This document shows positions 41,320-49,405 of a stretch of 49,405 nt of DNA, piece after piece. The stretch spans positions 1-49,405 of the forward strand of contig JAUILI010000011.1 of NCBI GenBank assembly GCA_030433075.1, written 5' to 3'. This DNA comes from Gammaproteobacteria bacterium (lineage in GTDB: Bacteria; Pseudomonadota; Gammaproteobacteria; Pseudomonadales; Azotimanducaceae). The notes beneath the pieces were generated by a model that made no database searches, had not been told where the DNA came from, and was given only the letters and a program-made list of their open reading frames with translations. The position numbers and the translations under genes were made by a program. Position 1 is the stretch's first letter; each line of letters begins with the position of its first letter.

Positions 41320-42528
41320 TTAGGGCCTCCCCTGAAGCGTTAGGCGTGCGCGCACGCCCGACTGATCCTGCGTGGCATTTTCCATGGCCACTCCGAGCCC
41401 TCCTTCGCTCTGGAGCCGCTGCTGAAGCGTCTGCAGCGTGCTGAGGCTTGCCGTCGTAAGCTCCACGGCTAGCGTGCCCCGGTCTCCCTGGTAGCGGAGC
41501 TGGTTGATGCGATGGTCGTCGCTCATGGCGCCGGCGAGCGCATCCAAGGTTGGCAGGAGCCCTGCGCCCGGGCCACCTTCACTCCCGAGCATTAGGGAGA
41601 GTTCCCGGCGAGGGTTGGGGCTTCGTCCGGCCCGTTCGGGCCAAAGGGTGGCAAAACGCGCCTCGAGCGCCTCCCGCTGGGCTTTAGCTTGATGCTCGAG
41701 CCAAAGCCCCTCCCCCAGGGTTCCGCCGAGAAGCACGAGGGCCAGCGCCGCGGCGAGGCGGCTCGGGGCCCGCCAGGGGCCCAGCCCTGCTCGGGGGCGA
41801 ACCCGCGGCGCATAGGGCCCTTGGAGCGCTGCGGGGGCCTTAGGCCCTGGGGCTCGGGGTGAAAGGGTGGGCAGCGTTCCGGAGTGATAGGACAGCGCGC
41901 CATAGCCCTGCCCTTCCAGGGCGGCCTGCCAGGCCAGGGGGAGCTCATTGCTTGGGCCCACCACGCTCAGCGAGGTCCCGGTGCCGAGCGCATCGCCCAG
42001 GCCGGTGAGAAGAGCCGGGGTGAGCGCGAGCTGGCGACCCTCTCGGGGATCGAGCCAGAGTGCCTCCGCCTCCCCGGTCAGCCAGAGCACCGGTTGGCTT
42101 TGATCCGCAAGGCTGTCGCAGACGGCGTAGACCCCGTCCGGAGCGAGGCCCAGGGTTTCGAGCTGGGCCAGATCCTCTGCGAAGGATTCCGGCCCTAGGG
42201 CAATAACGCCGAGGGTTCCACCATCGCCCCGCTCTGCGAGAGCCACGTGCAGGGCTTCGAGGGGTTCTGTTAGGTATTCCTCAAGGAGGAAGGGGGCCGC
42301 GCGGCGTTGGGCGCTGGCGCGCTTGCCGGGAACGGGAAGGTTCAGCCGAAGCGCCTGGGAGGGGACGAGGGCCCAGTCGATGCGGGCCGGGGAAAAACCG
42401 CCCAGGCGGCTCTGAAGGGACTCGAGCCCCGCTCCCGCCTCCGTCGCTTCCGTTGTCCCTTGGCGAAAGGTGAGTTGCCACTGGACGGCCCCGAGGGGGC
42501 CGATAAGGAAAAGATGGTCCGGGCCCAT
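41320..42528 (-). CDS. gspL: type II secretion protein GspL
   Basis: A 402-residue protein with a cytoplasmic actin-like domain (LFLIGPLGAVQWQL, LEEYLTEPLEALHVAL), a proline- and arginine-rich linker near residues 225-255, one membrane segment (RLAAALALVLLGGTLG) and a periplasmic part of about 120 residues. It anchors the GspE ATPase to the inner membrane with GspM. The ATG at 42528 follows AAGGAG and lies 4 bases after the gspK stop; a longer upstream frame was rejected. Confidence 0.85.
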   Translation of the reverse strand: MGPDHLFLIGPLGAVQWQLTFRQGTTEATEAGAGLESLQSRLGGFSPARIDWALVPSQALRLNLPVPGKRASAQRRAAPFLLEEYLTEPLEALHVALAERGDGGTLGVIALGPESFAEDLAQLETLGLAPDGVYAVCDSLADQSQPVLWLTGEAEALWLDPREGRQLALTPALLTGLGDALGTGTSLSVVGPSNELPLAWQAALEGQGYGALSYHSGTLPTLSPRAPGPKAPAALQGPYAPRVRPRAGLGPWRAPSRLAAALALVLLGGTLGEGLWLEHQAKAQREALEARFATLWPERAGRSPNPRRELSLMLGSEGGPGAGLLPTLDALAGAMSDDHRINQLRYQGDRGTLAVELTTASLSTLQTLQQRLQSEGGLGVAMENATQDQSGVRARLTLQGRP

Positions 42529-42532
42529 GGCG

Positions 42533-43498
42533 TTAGCGCTCCTTATCCTTTGAAGGGGATGGCCAGGTGGCAAAGCTCTGGGAGAAATCGCGGCTCATGA
42601 TGCTGATTTGCCCCGTATTGGGATCCCGGTAGAGCGTGGAGCGTAACGTAAAGGCCCCATCGAAGGCTTCCACCAGAATTAGGGTTTCAAAAAACAGGCT
42701 CCGGGTGGCGAGGACGCCCTCCTCCGGTGCGAAGGCCGCTTGGCTACCCAGCACCGCGCCCACATCGGGCCAGGGGGGGCTGGGCTGGGCCAGGGGCCAC
42801 ACTTGCTTAGGGTCTAGCCCCGGCGCCAGGGTGGCGAGCACTTCCGGCGGGGCCAGGTTGACGTTGATCCGCTCGAAGGCCGGAGGCAATGCGGCCACGA
42901 AGGGCCGAAGCGTGAGCCATTGGGTTTGACTTAGGTGTAGGCCCTCGGGAACTTCCGTCTCCGTAGGGAAGGCCGTATTCCCCGCGCGCCGCGGCGGCGT
43001 TTGGTCCCAGTAGTAACCGTCCTCCGCGCCGCCGGCCCGTGGGGTCTCATCGCTATCCACCCAATCGGCAACCTGGGCGGCCAGCTGGGGATCGAGCCCG
43101 AGCTGACTGAGGAGCCGCCCGAAGCGCTCAAGCGCTGCCGGTGAGGAGAGGTTGTTGACGTTGATGAGGGCGTCCAGCGCGCGGCTGCGGCGGTAAAGGG
43201 TTCCGGGCCCCTGGGTCCGCTCCTGCGGCGTCCGCCACGCATCCGTCACCCCATCCACGGCTTCCGAGGCGGCCAGGTCCGCGCGGAGTTCAGCGCGGAA
43301 GCGCGCCTCCTCCCCGAGGGCCAGGGCCTTCCGCGTGCTGTAGCGATCCACCTGCCCCGCCAGGGACAGGAGCCGGGCCTGCTGCGTCAGGAGGGTCGTC
43401 GCCAAGAGCGCGACCAGGGCCGTCACCAGTAGCATGGTGAGCAGGGCGACCCCCCGGGCGGGCCGTGGCGGCGGCGTCCAGCGCGTAGCCGGGATCAT
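42533..43498 (-). CDS. gspK: type II secretion minor pseudopilin GspK
   Basis: A 321-residue protein with a prepilin-type start (ARGVALLTMLLVTALVALL). The residue at +5 is not glutamate, as is normal for GspK. A large periplasmic domain follows with the expected NVNNLSSPAALERFG and WVDSDETPRAGGAED segments that line the calcium-binding region. It caps the pseudopilus with GspI and GspJ. The start overlaps the gspJ stop (ATGA). The long upstream frame inside gspJ was rejected. Confidence 0.9.
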   Translation of the reverse strand: MIPATRWTPPPRPARGVALLTMLLVTALVALLATTLLTQQARLLSLAGQVDRYSTRKALALGEEARFRAELRADLAASEAVDGVTDAWRTPQERTQGPGTLYRRSRALDALINVNNLSSPAALERFGRLLSQLGLDPQLAAQVADWVDSDETPRAGGAEDGYYWDQTPPRRAGNTAFPTETEVPEGLHLSQTQWLTLRPFVAALPPAFERINVNLAPPEVLATLAPGLDPKQVWPLAQPSPPWPDVGAVLGSQAAFAPEEGVLATRSLFFETLILVEAFDGAFTLRSTLYRDPNTGQISIMSRDFSQSFATWPSPSKDKER

Positions 43499-44229
43499 CG
43501 TCGACGCCTCGAGGTTTGGGGTTCCACGCTGACGGGTCTGGTCGGCGTTGCGGTCGCCGCGTTGGCGTTTGTCAGTTCCGGGAAGCCCTCCGGGAGGCGC
43601 CAGAAGCGACTTAGGGTCGGCCCCCAAACCTCCGATTCAAAGGCACACTGCAGGCCCCTTGCCTCCGGTTCTAGCCCATTCTCCGCCCGGGAGGCGAGCA
43701 TCTGCGGATCGAGGGGCCATTCCCGGTAGCTTTGGCCGTCGCTGGCGAGGATCTCGCAGGTCAGCGCGGTGAGCTCTAGGCCAAAGCTCACCTCCCGGGG
43801 CTCGGTTTCGGGCAGCTGATCGAGCACGGGCCAGTAGCGCCGCGTGAGCTCGCCCTTCTCTAGGCGCCAGGCGACGCGCTGGAGCTCCCCGCGGGCGGGC
43901 GCATCCTCTTCAAGCCCCTGCTCGCCCCGGCGTCCCGCGCGGGTAAGGATCAATTCGCCGGCGGACAGCGCAAGGGCGGGAAGGGGATCGCCATAGCGGT
44001 CGCGCACGGGCCGCTGCACCCACTGCTGAACATCCTGCTCAAAACGAAAAAGGCTTTGGACGAGGGCACCGAGGGCGGCCTCGCGGGCGCCCAGGCCCTG
44101 GCTTTGGGTAACCGCATCGCGAAGGAGTCGCGCCGAAGCGGCGCCAATGATGGCGAAGATGGCGAGGGCCACCATCACCTCCATAAGGGTGAAGCCCTGG
44201 CGCCGGCGGTGGACGGAGCGCTCGATCAC
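43495..44229 (-). CDS. gspJ: type II secretion minor pseudopilin GspJ
   Basis: A 244-residue prepilin-like protein with leader MIERSVHRRRQG and processed N-terminus FTLMEVMVALAIFAIIGA. The periplasmic domain has the GspJ pattern FEQDVQQWVQRPVRD, VAWRLEKGELTRRYWPVLD (in parts). It starts with GTG and its start overlaps the gspI stop by 4 bases. It forms the tip complex with GspI and GspK. The C-terminus ends in an Arg-rich, disordered-looking tail of about 30 residues. Confidence 0.9.
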   Translation of the reverse strand: MIERSVHRRRQGFTLMEVMVALAIFAIIGAASARLLRDAVTQSQGLGAREAALGALVQSLFRFEQDVQQWVQRPVRDRYGDPLPALALSAGELILTRAGRRGEQGLEEDAPARGELQRVAWRLEKGELTRRYWPVLDQLPETEPREVSFGLELTALTCEILASDGQSYREWPLDPQMLASRAENGLEPEARGLQCAFESEVWGPTLSRFWRLPEGFPELTNANAATATPTRPVSVEPQTSRRRR

Positions 44230-44609
44230 GGCGGTGCCAGCCAGGCCGAGGACAGGCTGGCGGCGGGGGTACCCTGGTCCCCCGCGGGCCAGACCCGAAG
44301 TTCCACGGAGAACAGCCCGGGGAGGTCCGTGGGTTTCGTTTCTGCCTCCAGCCGCCAGCGACGCCCGGCAAAGAGCGCTTCCCCCTGCCGTCGTCCGGGG
44401 CCTGCCCCTTCTTCAAAGTCGAGGCCCCAGCGCTCCAGCGTATTACTCGCAAGGTAGGTTGCGAGGATGCGGGTTTCCGCTTGGCCCTGAACCATGGCCC
44501 GGTCCCCCAGCCGCCCCTGCAGGGTCAGCATGGCCAAGGCAAACACCGCAAGGGCAACGAGGACTTCGACAAGGGTAAAGCCCCGGCGCTGCGCCCTAGC
44601 CCAAGCCAT
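44226..44609 (-). CDS. gspI: type II secretion minor pseudopilin GspI
   Basis: A 127-residue prepilin-like protein. It has a short leader MAWARAQRRG and then FTLVEVLVALAVFALAML, followed by a small domain with NTLERWGLDFE. GspI is the core of the tip complex. The start ATG at 44609 lies inside the end of gspH, an overlap of 14 bases. A longer frame from 44639 adds ten residues and is less likely. Confidence 0.9.
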   Translation of the reverse strand: MAWARAQRRGFTLVEVLVALAVFALAMLTLQGRLGDRAMVQGQAETRILATYLASNTLERWGLDFEEGAGPGRRQGEALFAGRRWRLEAETKPTDLPGLFSVELRVWPAGDQGTPAASLSSAWLAPP

Positions 44610-45165
44610 GGGCGGCCCCTCCCTGGCGCAGCGCGGCAAAGCGCGTGCTCGCGGGTTTTCGCGATTCCGGGGCCTGGAGTTTGGGCAGGGCGATGCCGTC
44701 GCCCTTCAGATCCAGCTGATAATCACTGGCCCCGTGCTCAAAGCGAAGCCAGAGGGCCGTGCCCTCGCCACTGGGGAAAAACAGCGCCGCCCAGGGGGTT
44801 GGGGTGGCCGGGCGCCCTGCCGGGCTAAGACCCGTAAGCGTGAGGCCCGCTTCCAGCTTTTGGGGCGCAAGGCCGGCCCGGTCCTGGAGCAAGCGCCAGG
44901 TGCCGTCCTTTGGATCCTGCCGATGAAATTCGTAGCCCCGTTCCGTCACCTTGAGGGCGATCACGAGCCCATCGGCAAGGGCCTGGGTCTGGGCCAGGCG
45001 CACGGCGCCCCTGAGCGCATCGCCGGCCCGCTGCAGGGCTTGCTGTCCGTCGTCGGGACGGGCCTGGAGCATGGCGAGGCCCGCAAGCAGCCCAATGACC
45101 GCGACGGTCACCAGGAGCTCGATCAGGGTAAAGCCTCGGGCCACGCTAGGGGGTTTCGAAGGCAA
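44596..45165 (-). CDS. gspH: type II secretion minor pseudopilin GspH
   Basis: A 189-residue prepilin-like protein, leader then FTLIELLVTVAVIGLLAG, followed by a GspH-type domain (LAQTQALADGLVIALKV, GYEFHRQDPKDGTW). The open frame starts at a TTG at 45165, preceded by GGAGCGGATA; a GTG at 45144 would leave a leader of only four residues. The 5' end overlaps gspG by 20 bases. GspH links the tip to the major pseudopilin fibre. Confidence 0.85.
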   Translation of the reverse strand: MPSKPPSVARGFTLIELLVTVAVIGLLAGLAMLQARPDDGQQALQRAGDALRGAVRLAQTQALADGLVIALKVTERGYEFHRQDPKDGTWRLLQDRAGLAPQKLEAGLTLTGLSPAGRPATPTPWAALFFPSGEGTALWLRFEHGASDYQLDLKGDGIALPKLQAPESRKPASTRFAALRQGGAAHGLG

Positions 45166-45613
45166 TATCCGCTCCGCTCCCCTCGCCCCCTTCCTGCCCG
45201 TCGGCGCCTAGGCTGTAGAGCTCAAAACGCTCCCCGCTGCTCAGATATTGGTAGGGCGTGCCCCAGGGGTCCGTGGGAAGGCGCCGTAGGTAGCCGCCGC
45301 TCTTCCAGCGCCGGGCCTCGGGGTAGCCCGAGGGTTGGGTGACGAGCGCCTCAAGCCCCTGCTCCGTGCTCGGATAGGTGAAATTGTCTAAGCGGTAGAA
45401 TTCCAGTGCGTTGGCGAGGGCATTCAGATCGCTCTCGACGGCGGTGCGCTGGGCCTGCTCCTGCCGGCCAGCGATGTTGGGTACCACCAGCGCCGCTATG
45501 ATGCCAAGGATGACCACCACCACCATGATTTCGATGAGCGTAAAGCCTTCGGTTTTCGGCCGCCGACCCACGGGAAGGAATCCGGTGCACGTGCGGGGGG
45601 AAACTTGGCGCAT
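45146..45613 (-). CDS. gspG: type II secretion major pseudopilin GspG
   Basis: A 155-residue major pseudopilin. After FTLIEIMVVVVILGIIAALV comes the conserved body: DLNALANALEFYRLDNFTYPSTEQGLEALV (in parts), the loop PTDPWGTPYQYLS and the calcium-site region SLGADGQEGGEGSGADI. The ATG at 45613, with AAGGAG upstream, gives a 23-residue leader before the TEG-FTLIE cleavage site, longer than usual. It lies 10 bases after gspF. Confidence 0.95.
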   Translation of the reverse strand: MRQVSPRTCTGFLPVGRRPKTEGFTLIEIMVVVVILGIIAALVVPNIAGRQEQAQRTAVESDLNALANALEFYRLDNFTYPSTEQGLEALVTQPSGYPEARRWKSGGYLRRLPTDPWGTPYQYLSSGERFELYSLGADGQEGGEGSGADIAFETP

Positions 45614-45623
45614 GGGGCGCTCC

Positions 45624-46835
45624 TTAAATCGCAAGCTGATTCAAATTCAAAATGGGCAGCAAAATCGCCAGCACAATCATGAGGACGAGCCCGCCCATGA
45701 AAACCAAGGTCAGGGGCTTTAGGAGCTCAAGAAAGGCCGAGACGAGCCGTTCGTTATCCCGCTCCAGGTGCCCGGCAACGCGTTCGAGCATGGTTTCCAA
45801 CTGCCCCGAGGCCTCCCCGCTTGCCACCATATGCAACATCAGCGGAGGAAAGTAGCCAACCTCCCGAAGGGCCTGGTGCAGGCTCGTGCCCTCGGCCACC
45901 GCCTGCCGGGCCACCCCTAAGCGCCGACGAAGGACGCCGTTGGTCAGCACGTCGGTCGCGATGCGGAGCCCCTCCAGGAGCGGTACGCCGCTCCCCGATA
46001 AAATGGCCAGGGTGCTCGCGAAGCGGCTGGCGTGAACTCCCTGAGTTAGGCGGCGCCAGGGCGCGCCGGTGAGGGCAAGGCGCTCTACCCGTGCCTTCAC
46101 CGGGGGCAGCTCGTAGGCGCGGTAGGCGCCGAAAGCCAGGGCCACGGTCGCCAGCAGCACCCACAACCCGAAGGCTTCAAGGAAGGCCGCGAGGGCGAGC
46201 AGCCCCTGAGTAAGAAGGGGCAAGGCCTGCCCCGTTTCCGCATAAACGCCCACGAGCTCGGGGACCACATAGGTTAGAAGGCCCAGCACAATGGCCAGGG
46301 ACAAAACGAGGAGGAGCACGGGGTAAAGCAGCGCCATCTGCAGGGTTTGCCCCGTTTCCTGGCGCCGTTCCGTGAAACGCGCCAAGGCGTCGAGCACGCG
46401 ATCGAGGTGTCCGGCCTGCTCTCCGGCGGCGACCGTGGCCCGGTAGAGATCATCAAAGGCCGCAGGATAGGCCCCGAGGGCCTGGGCGAAGCTCTGCCCC
46501 TCGAGGATCCGCCCCCGCACCCCAAGCAGCAGGCTTTGGGCCCGGCCCTGGTCGGCCTGGGCGGCGGCCGCCCCAAGGGCCTCCTCAAGGGGCAAGCCCG
46601 CCGCGAGGAGCGTGGCGAGGTGGCGGGTCACGAGGGCGCGCTCAAGGGGCGCCAGGCGAGGTTTTCGTTCGAAGAGGCGGCCTCGGCTGGTGCCCTCCGC
46701 GGCCGGGGATACCTCCATGGGGGCCCAGCCCCGATCCCGAAGGAGCTGGCGCACCTGGCGAGGGCTATCGCCTTCTAAAACGCCCTTTTGTTCCCGCCCC
46801 GCCCCATCAAGGGCTCGAAAGTCATAGGCGCTCAT
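45624..46835 (-). CDS. gspF: type II secretion inner-membrane protein GspF
   Basis: A 403-residue protein with two GspF/PilC domains (LATLLAAGLPLEEALGAAA and LAILSGSGVPLLEGLRIATD) and three membrane segments, the last being LVFMGGLVLMIVLAILLPILN (in part). It begins MSAYDFRALDGAGREQKG, as usual. It is the polytopic platform that contacts GspE and GspL. Its start overlaps the gspE stop by 4 bases (ATGA). Confidence 0.95.
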   Translation of the reverse strand: MSAYDFRALDGAGREQKGVLEGDSPRQVRQLLRDRGWAPMEVSPAAEGTSRGRLFERKPRLAPLERALVTRHLATLLAAGLPLEEALGAAAAQADQGRAQSLLLGVRGRILEGQSFAQALGAYPAAFDDLYRATVAAGEQAGHLDRVLDALARFTERRQETGQTLQMALLYPVLLLVLSLAIVLGLLTYVVPELVGVYAETGQALPLLTQGLLALAAFLEAFGLWVLLATVALAFGAYRAYELPPVKARVERLALTGAPWRRLTQGVHASRFASTLAILSGSGVPLLEGLRIATDVLTNGVLRRRLGVARQAVAEGTSLHQALREVGYFPPLMLHMVASGEASGQLETMLERVAGHLERDNERLVSAFLELLKPLTLVFMGGLVLMIVLAILLPILNLNQLAI

Positions 46836-48367
46836 CCTTCGTCCCGAGTCACGCGGAGCACTTCCGTGAGGGTGGTTTCCCCGGCCAGGATTTTTCGCTT
46901 GCCATCGTCGAAAAGCGTGTGGCTATGATCGGCGGCGGCCTCGGCCAGGGCCTGGGCGGGGGCATCGTCATGGATGAGCTGGGACAGGGTACTGTCGATG
47001 TTCACCAGTTCGTAGATGCCTGTGCGGCCTCGGTAGCCGGTGCCCGCACAGGCATCACAGCCTACGGCGTCGAAGAGCGTGGGGGCGTCTTCTCCGAGCC
47101 CCAGGAGGGCTTTGGTGCGCGCGTCTGCCGGCGCGGCCACCTTGCAGTGTTCACAGAGCCGCCGCACGAGGCGCTGGGCGAGCACGGCGCTGAGGCTGGA
47201 GGCGAGAAGATAGGATTCCACCCCCAAATCTCGAAGGCGGGCGATGGCTCCAAGGGCGCTGTTGGTGTGCAGGGTTGAAAGCACGAGGTGCCCCGTAAGG
47301 GCCGCTTGGATCGCGATCTCCGCCGTTTCCAGGTCGCGAATTTCTCCCACCATGACCACGTCCGGATCCTGGCGGAGGATGGCCCGAAGGCCTCGAGCGA
47401 AGGTCATCTGTGCTTTGCTATTGACCTGGGTTTGGCCAATGCCTGGAAGGTGATACTCGATGGGGTCCTCCACCGTCATCACGTTGGCACTTTGCGTATC
47501 CAGGGTGCTCAGCGCCGCATAGAGGGTGGTGGTTTTTCCCGAACCCGTGGGGCCGGTCACCAGGACGATGCCGTGGGGGCGGCGCACGACGGCTTTCAGG
47601 GCTGCGAGAGCCTCCGGCGCCATGCCCAGCTTTTCTAGCTCCAGGCGCCCGGCCTGCTTGTCCAAGAGGCGCAGCACGACCCGTTCGCCACTCGCCGTGG
47701 GGAGGGTAGAAACCCGCACGTCCACCTCTCGCCCCGCGACCCGAAGGCTGATGCGCCCATCCTGCGGCACCCGCTTCTCGGCGATATCGAGCTTCGCCAT
47801 GACCTTCAAGCGGGAAACGAGAAGGGGCGCCAGCGCGCGCTTTGGACGCACGATTTCCCGTAGCACTCCATCGATGCGAAAGCGCACGGCGAGCACGTGG
47901 TCGAAGGTTTCCAGGTGAATATCCGAGGCGTCCTCTCGGATGGCTTCGGACAGAATGGCGTTTAAGAGGCGAATGATGGGTGCTTCGTTTTCCTGATCAA
48001 GGAGATCTTCCGTTTCCCGGACCTCCTCTGCCAGAGCCGCGAGATCGAAGGCGTCGCCGAGATCTTCGACCATCTGCCGGGCGGCGGAGCCTTCGCGCTC
48101 AAAGGCGCTACCCAGACGCGCTTCGAAGGCCTCTTCGCTTTCGCCCGTCCAGCGGATGGGCCCGGGCGCCCGGCGCTGGGCCTCAGCGATCGCCGGTGCC
48201 TGGGCTGAGGGGCGAAAGTAGCCCTGCGCGCCGCCCTGCCCGTCCAGCACCAGCAATACCCCGTGACGCCGGGCATAGGCAAAGGAGAGGAGCGGGCCCG
48301 CACTTGCCGGGGCCGAGGTCGGCTCCGGTGCGGCAGCGCTTAGGGATGCAGTTTCCGTCATAGCCAT
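46832..48367 (-). CDS. gspE: type II secretion ATPase GspE
   Basis: A 511-residue cytoplasmic ATPase. The N-terminal domain precedes the catalytic part, with Walker A GPTGSGKT (Lys278), the Asp box TVEDPIEYHLPGI, Walker B DPDVVMVGEIRDLET, and the tetracysteine zinc motif (Cys405, Cys408, Cys437, Cys440). It powers pseudopilus assembly. It is the first gene of the operon on the minus strand and faces a divergent LysR gene with a 78-base gap. The proline-rich first 25 residues are variable; ATG at 48361 is an alternative start. Confidence 0.95.
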   Translation of the reverse strand: MAMTETASLSAAAPEPTSAPASAGPLLSFAYARRHGVLLVLDGQGGAQGYFRPSAQAPAIAEAQRRAPGPIRWTGESEEAFEARLGSAFEREGSAARQMVEDLGDAFDLAALAEEVRETEDLLDQENEAPIIRLLNAILSEAIREDASDIHLETFDHVLAVRFRIDGVLREIVRPKRALAPLLVSRLKVMAKLDIAEKRVPQDGRISLRVAGREVDVRVSTLPTASGERVVLRLLDKQAGRLELEKLGMAPEALAALKAVVRRPHGIVLVTGPTGSGKTTTLYAALSTLDTQSANVMTVEDPIEYHLPGIGQTQVNSKAQMTFARGLRAILRQDPDVVMVGEIRDLETAEIAIQAALTGHLVLSTLHTNSALGAIARLRDLGVESYLLASSLSAVLAQRLVRRLCEHCKVAAPADARTKALLGLGEDAPTLFDAVGCDACAGTGYRGRTGIYELVNIDSTLSQLIHDDAPAQALAEAAADHSHTLFDDGKRKILAGETTLTEVLRVTRDEG

Positions 48368-48445
48368 AGGCCCGCCTCAGTGAGATCGTCATAATAGCAA
48401 GGGGGGGCAAGGGCCCTCTATGGCAATTGCGTGACAGGAGCGCCC

Positions 48446-49378
48446 ATGCAAGCACCACCTCCGGCTCGCGGCGGCGCCCGCATGGATTTAAACCTCTATC
48501 GCGTGCTCGATGCCATCTACGCCGAGGGCAGCCTGACCAAAGCCGGTCGGCGCCTTGGCCTTTCCCAGCCCGCGACCTCCCACGCCCTGGCTCGGCTTCG
48601 GGACGTCTTCGGGGATCCGCTCTTTCTACGCTCGGCCCACGGCATGGTGCCCACGGCTTTGGCCAAGGATCTCATTGGGCCTGCCCGGCAAGCCCTGCGC
48701 CTGCTCGAGGATCCCTTGAGCGCTGCCCAGCCCTTCGAGCCCGCGGGCGCGACGCTGCGCTTTCGCATCAGCATGAGCGATTTGAATGAGGCGCGGCTCC
48801 TGCCGCGGCTGGTGCAGTTGCTCCGGGAGGAGGCCCCGGGGGTGACCCTAGAAAGCTTTTCCGTGCCTCGACGAGATCTGGTGCAGGCCCTCGCCACCGG
48901 GGCGCTCGATCTGGCCCTTGATGTCCCCCTGCTGTCCGACCCCCTGGTGCATCATGCGCCGCTTGGAGAAGATCGTTACGTCTGTGTCCTGCGCCAAGAT
49001 CACCCCCTGGGCGCCCAGGCCCTGACCCTTGAGCGCTTTCTCGAGCTCGATCATATCCATCTGTCCTCCCGCCCCCGGGGCCTCGGCCATGTGGATCTCG
49101 CCCTTGAGCGCCTGGGGAAGCGGCGGCGCATCATGCTACGGGCGCAGCATTTCCTCGTGGCGCCGGAGGTGCTCATGACTTCGGACCTTGCCCTTACCGT
49201 GCCGGAGAGCTTCGCGGACCACATGGCGCTGCGCTATCCCCTGCGCCGCGAGCCCCTGCCCTTCCCCCTGCCACCCCTAGAAAGCCATTTGTACTGGCTG
49301 TCCCAGCGCGACGCCGATCCCCCCCTGCTTTGGTTCCGCGGCTTACTGGCCCAGGTGGCCCGGGGCCTGGGGAAATGA
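48446..49378 (+). CDS. LysR-family transcriptional regulator
   Basis: A 310-residue regulator. The DNA-binding winged helix has LNLYRVLDAIYAEGSLTKAG and RRLGLSQPATSHALARLR (in parts). An effector-binding domain follows (LRFRISMSDLNEARLLPRL, HAPLGEDRYVCVLRQDHPLG). It belongs to the NodD/LeuO-like group with MDLNLYRVLDA. The ATG at 48446 has AGGAG about 6 bases upstream; ATG at 48482 and a GTG at 48431 are alternatives. It is divergent from gspE, where LysR proteins often control the neighbouring operon, but this is inference. The last 27 bases of the window are non-coding. Confidence 0.9.
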   Translation: MQAPPPARGGARMDLNLYRVLDAIYAEGSLTKAGRRLGLSQPATSHALARLRDVFGDPLFLRSAHGMVPTALAKDLIGPARQALRLLEDPLSAAQPFEPAGATLRFRISMSDLNEARLLPRLVQLLREEAPGVTLESFSVPRRDLVQALATGALDLALDVPLLSDPLVHHAPLGEDRYVCVLRQDHPLGAQALTLERFLELDHIHLSSRPRGLGHVDLALERLGKRRRIMLRAQHFLVAPEVLMTSDLALTVPESFADHMALRYPLRREPLPFPLPPLESHLYWLSQRDADPPLLWFRGLLAQVARGLGK

Positions 49379-49405
49379 CGTAAACTCGCGCCAGTTACCA
49401 GGGAT

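Noticed and set aside
1-49405. CRISPR arrays, tRNA or rRNA genes, insertion sequences, prophage or integron
   Set aside because: No regularly spaced repeats, cloverleaf, transposase or integrase motif was noticed on either strand.

Overview
The window reads as chromosomal DNA of a GC-rich, probably marine, heterotrophic gammaproteobacterium. The bases look well above 60% G+C by eye. It carries a BaeS/BaeR-type two-component pair, oxygen-dependent HemF, a Zur repressor, a POT peptide transporter and a general (type II) secretion operon. It also carries a PdsS/PdsR-type kinase/regulator pair, known mainly from marine proteobacteria. I cannot name the genus. Genes are packed tightly, many by ATGA start/stop overlaps. 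I saw no transposase, integrase, prophage gene, CRISPR array, rRNA or tRNA.

Layout. 1-2780: the end of a MatB-like acyl-CoA synthetase, a coupled alpha/beta hydrolase and a metallo-beta-lactamase-fold hydrolase. 2794-6386 (minus): response regulator, histidine kinase and a coupled short-chain dehydrogenase. 6414-7519: PnuC plus a NadR-type kinase, a two-gene nicotinamide riboside salvage unit. 7527-9513 (minus): iron-containing alcohol dehydrogenase and a choline-kinase-like protein. 9550-12717: a zinc-linked block with a MerC-like membrane protein preceded by a Zur-box-like site, a two-domain kinase, a DUF3299 exported protein and Zur. 12731-19350: FAH-family hydrolase, LLM monooxygenase, two acyl-CoA dehydrogenases (one resembling methylsuccinyl-CoA dehydrogenase), a spinster-type MFS transporter and a small membrane protein. 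19435-21674: BaeS/BaeR-like pair. 21687-24390: a thiolase and an HMG-CoA-synthase-like protein fused to a DUF35 zinc-ribbon/OB domain. 24528-25451: hemF. 25452-25757: the longest non-coding stretch, with a cluster of DnaA-box-like sites around an AT-rich tract. 25758-35501: M19 dipeptidase, NhaC antiporter, SMP-30 lactonase plus hydrolase, a lone ExbD, a CNT nucleoside transporter, a chloramphenicol-phosphotransferase-like kinase coupled to a POT peptide transporter, a methyltransferase and a PEBP protein. 35546-40800: TIGR01777 epimerase, sirtuin coupled to a penicillin-acylase-family Ntn hydrolase, and a third acyl-CoA dehydrogenase. 40809-48367 (minus): gspE-F-G-H-I-J-K-L-M. 48446-49378: a divergent LysR regulator.

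How the genes fit together. The dominant theme is acyl-CoA catabolism (three acyl-CoA dehydrogenases, thiolase/HMGCS-like pair, synthetase, FAH, LLM monooxygenase) with secretion and scavenging (T2SS, dipeptidase, peptide, nucleoside and nicotinamide riboside uptake). The points most worth a second look are the DnaA-box cluster between hemF and the dipeptidase, the thiolase-linked HMGCS-like protein that lacks the catalytic triad, the PdsS/PdsR pair without a sortase, the zinc-regulated block, and a T2SS operon without gspC or gspD.
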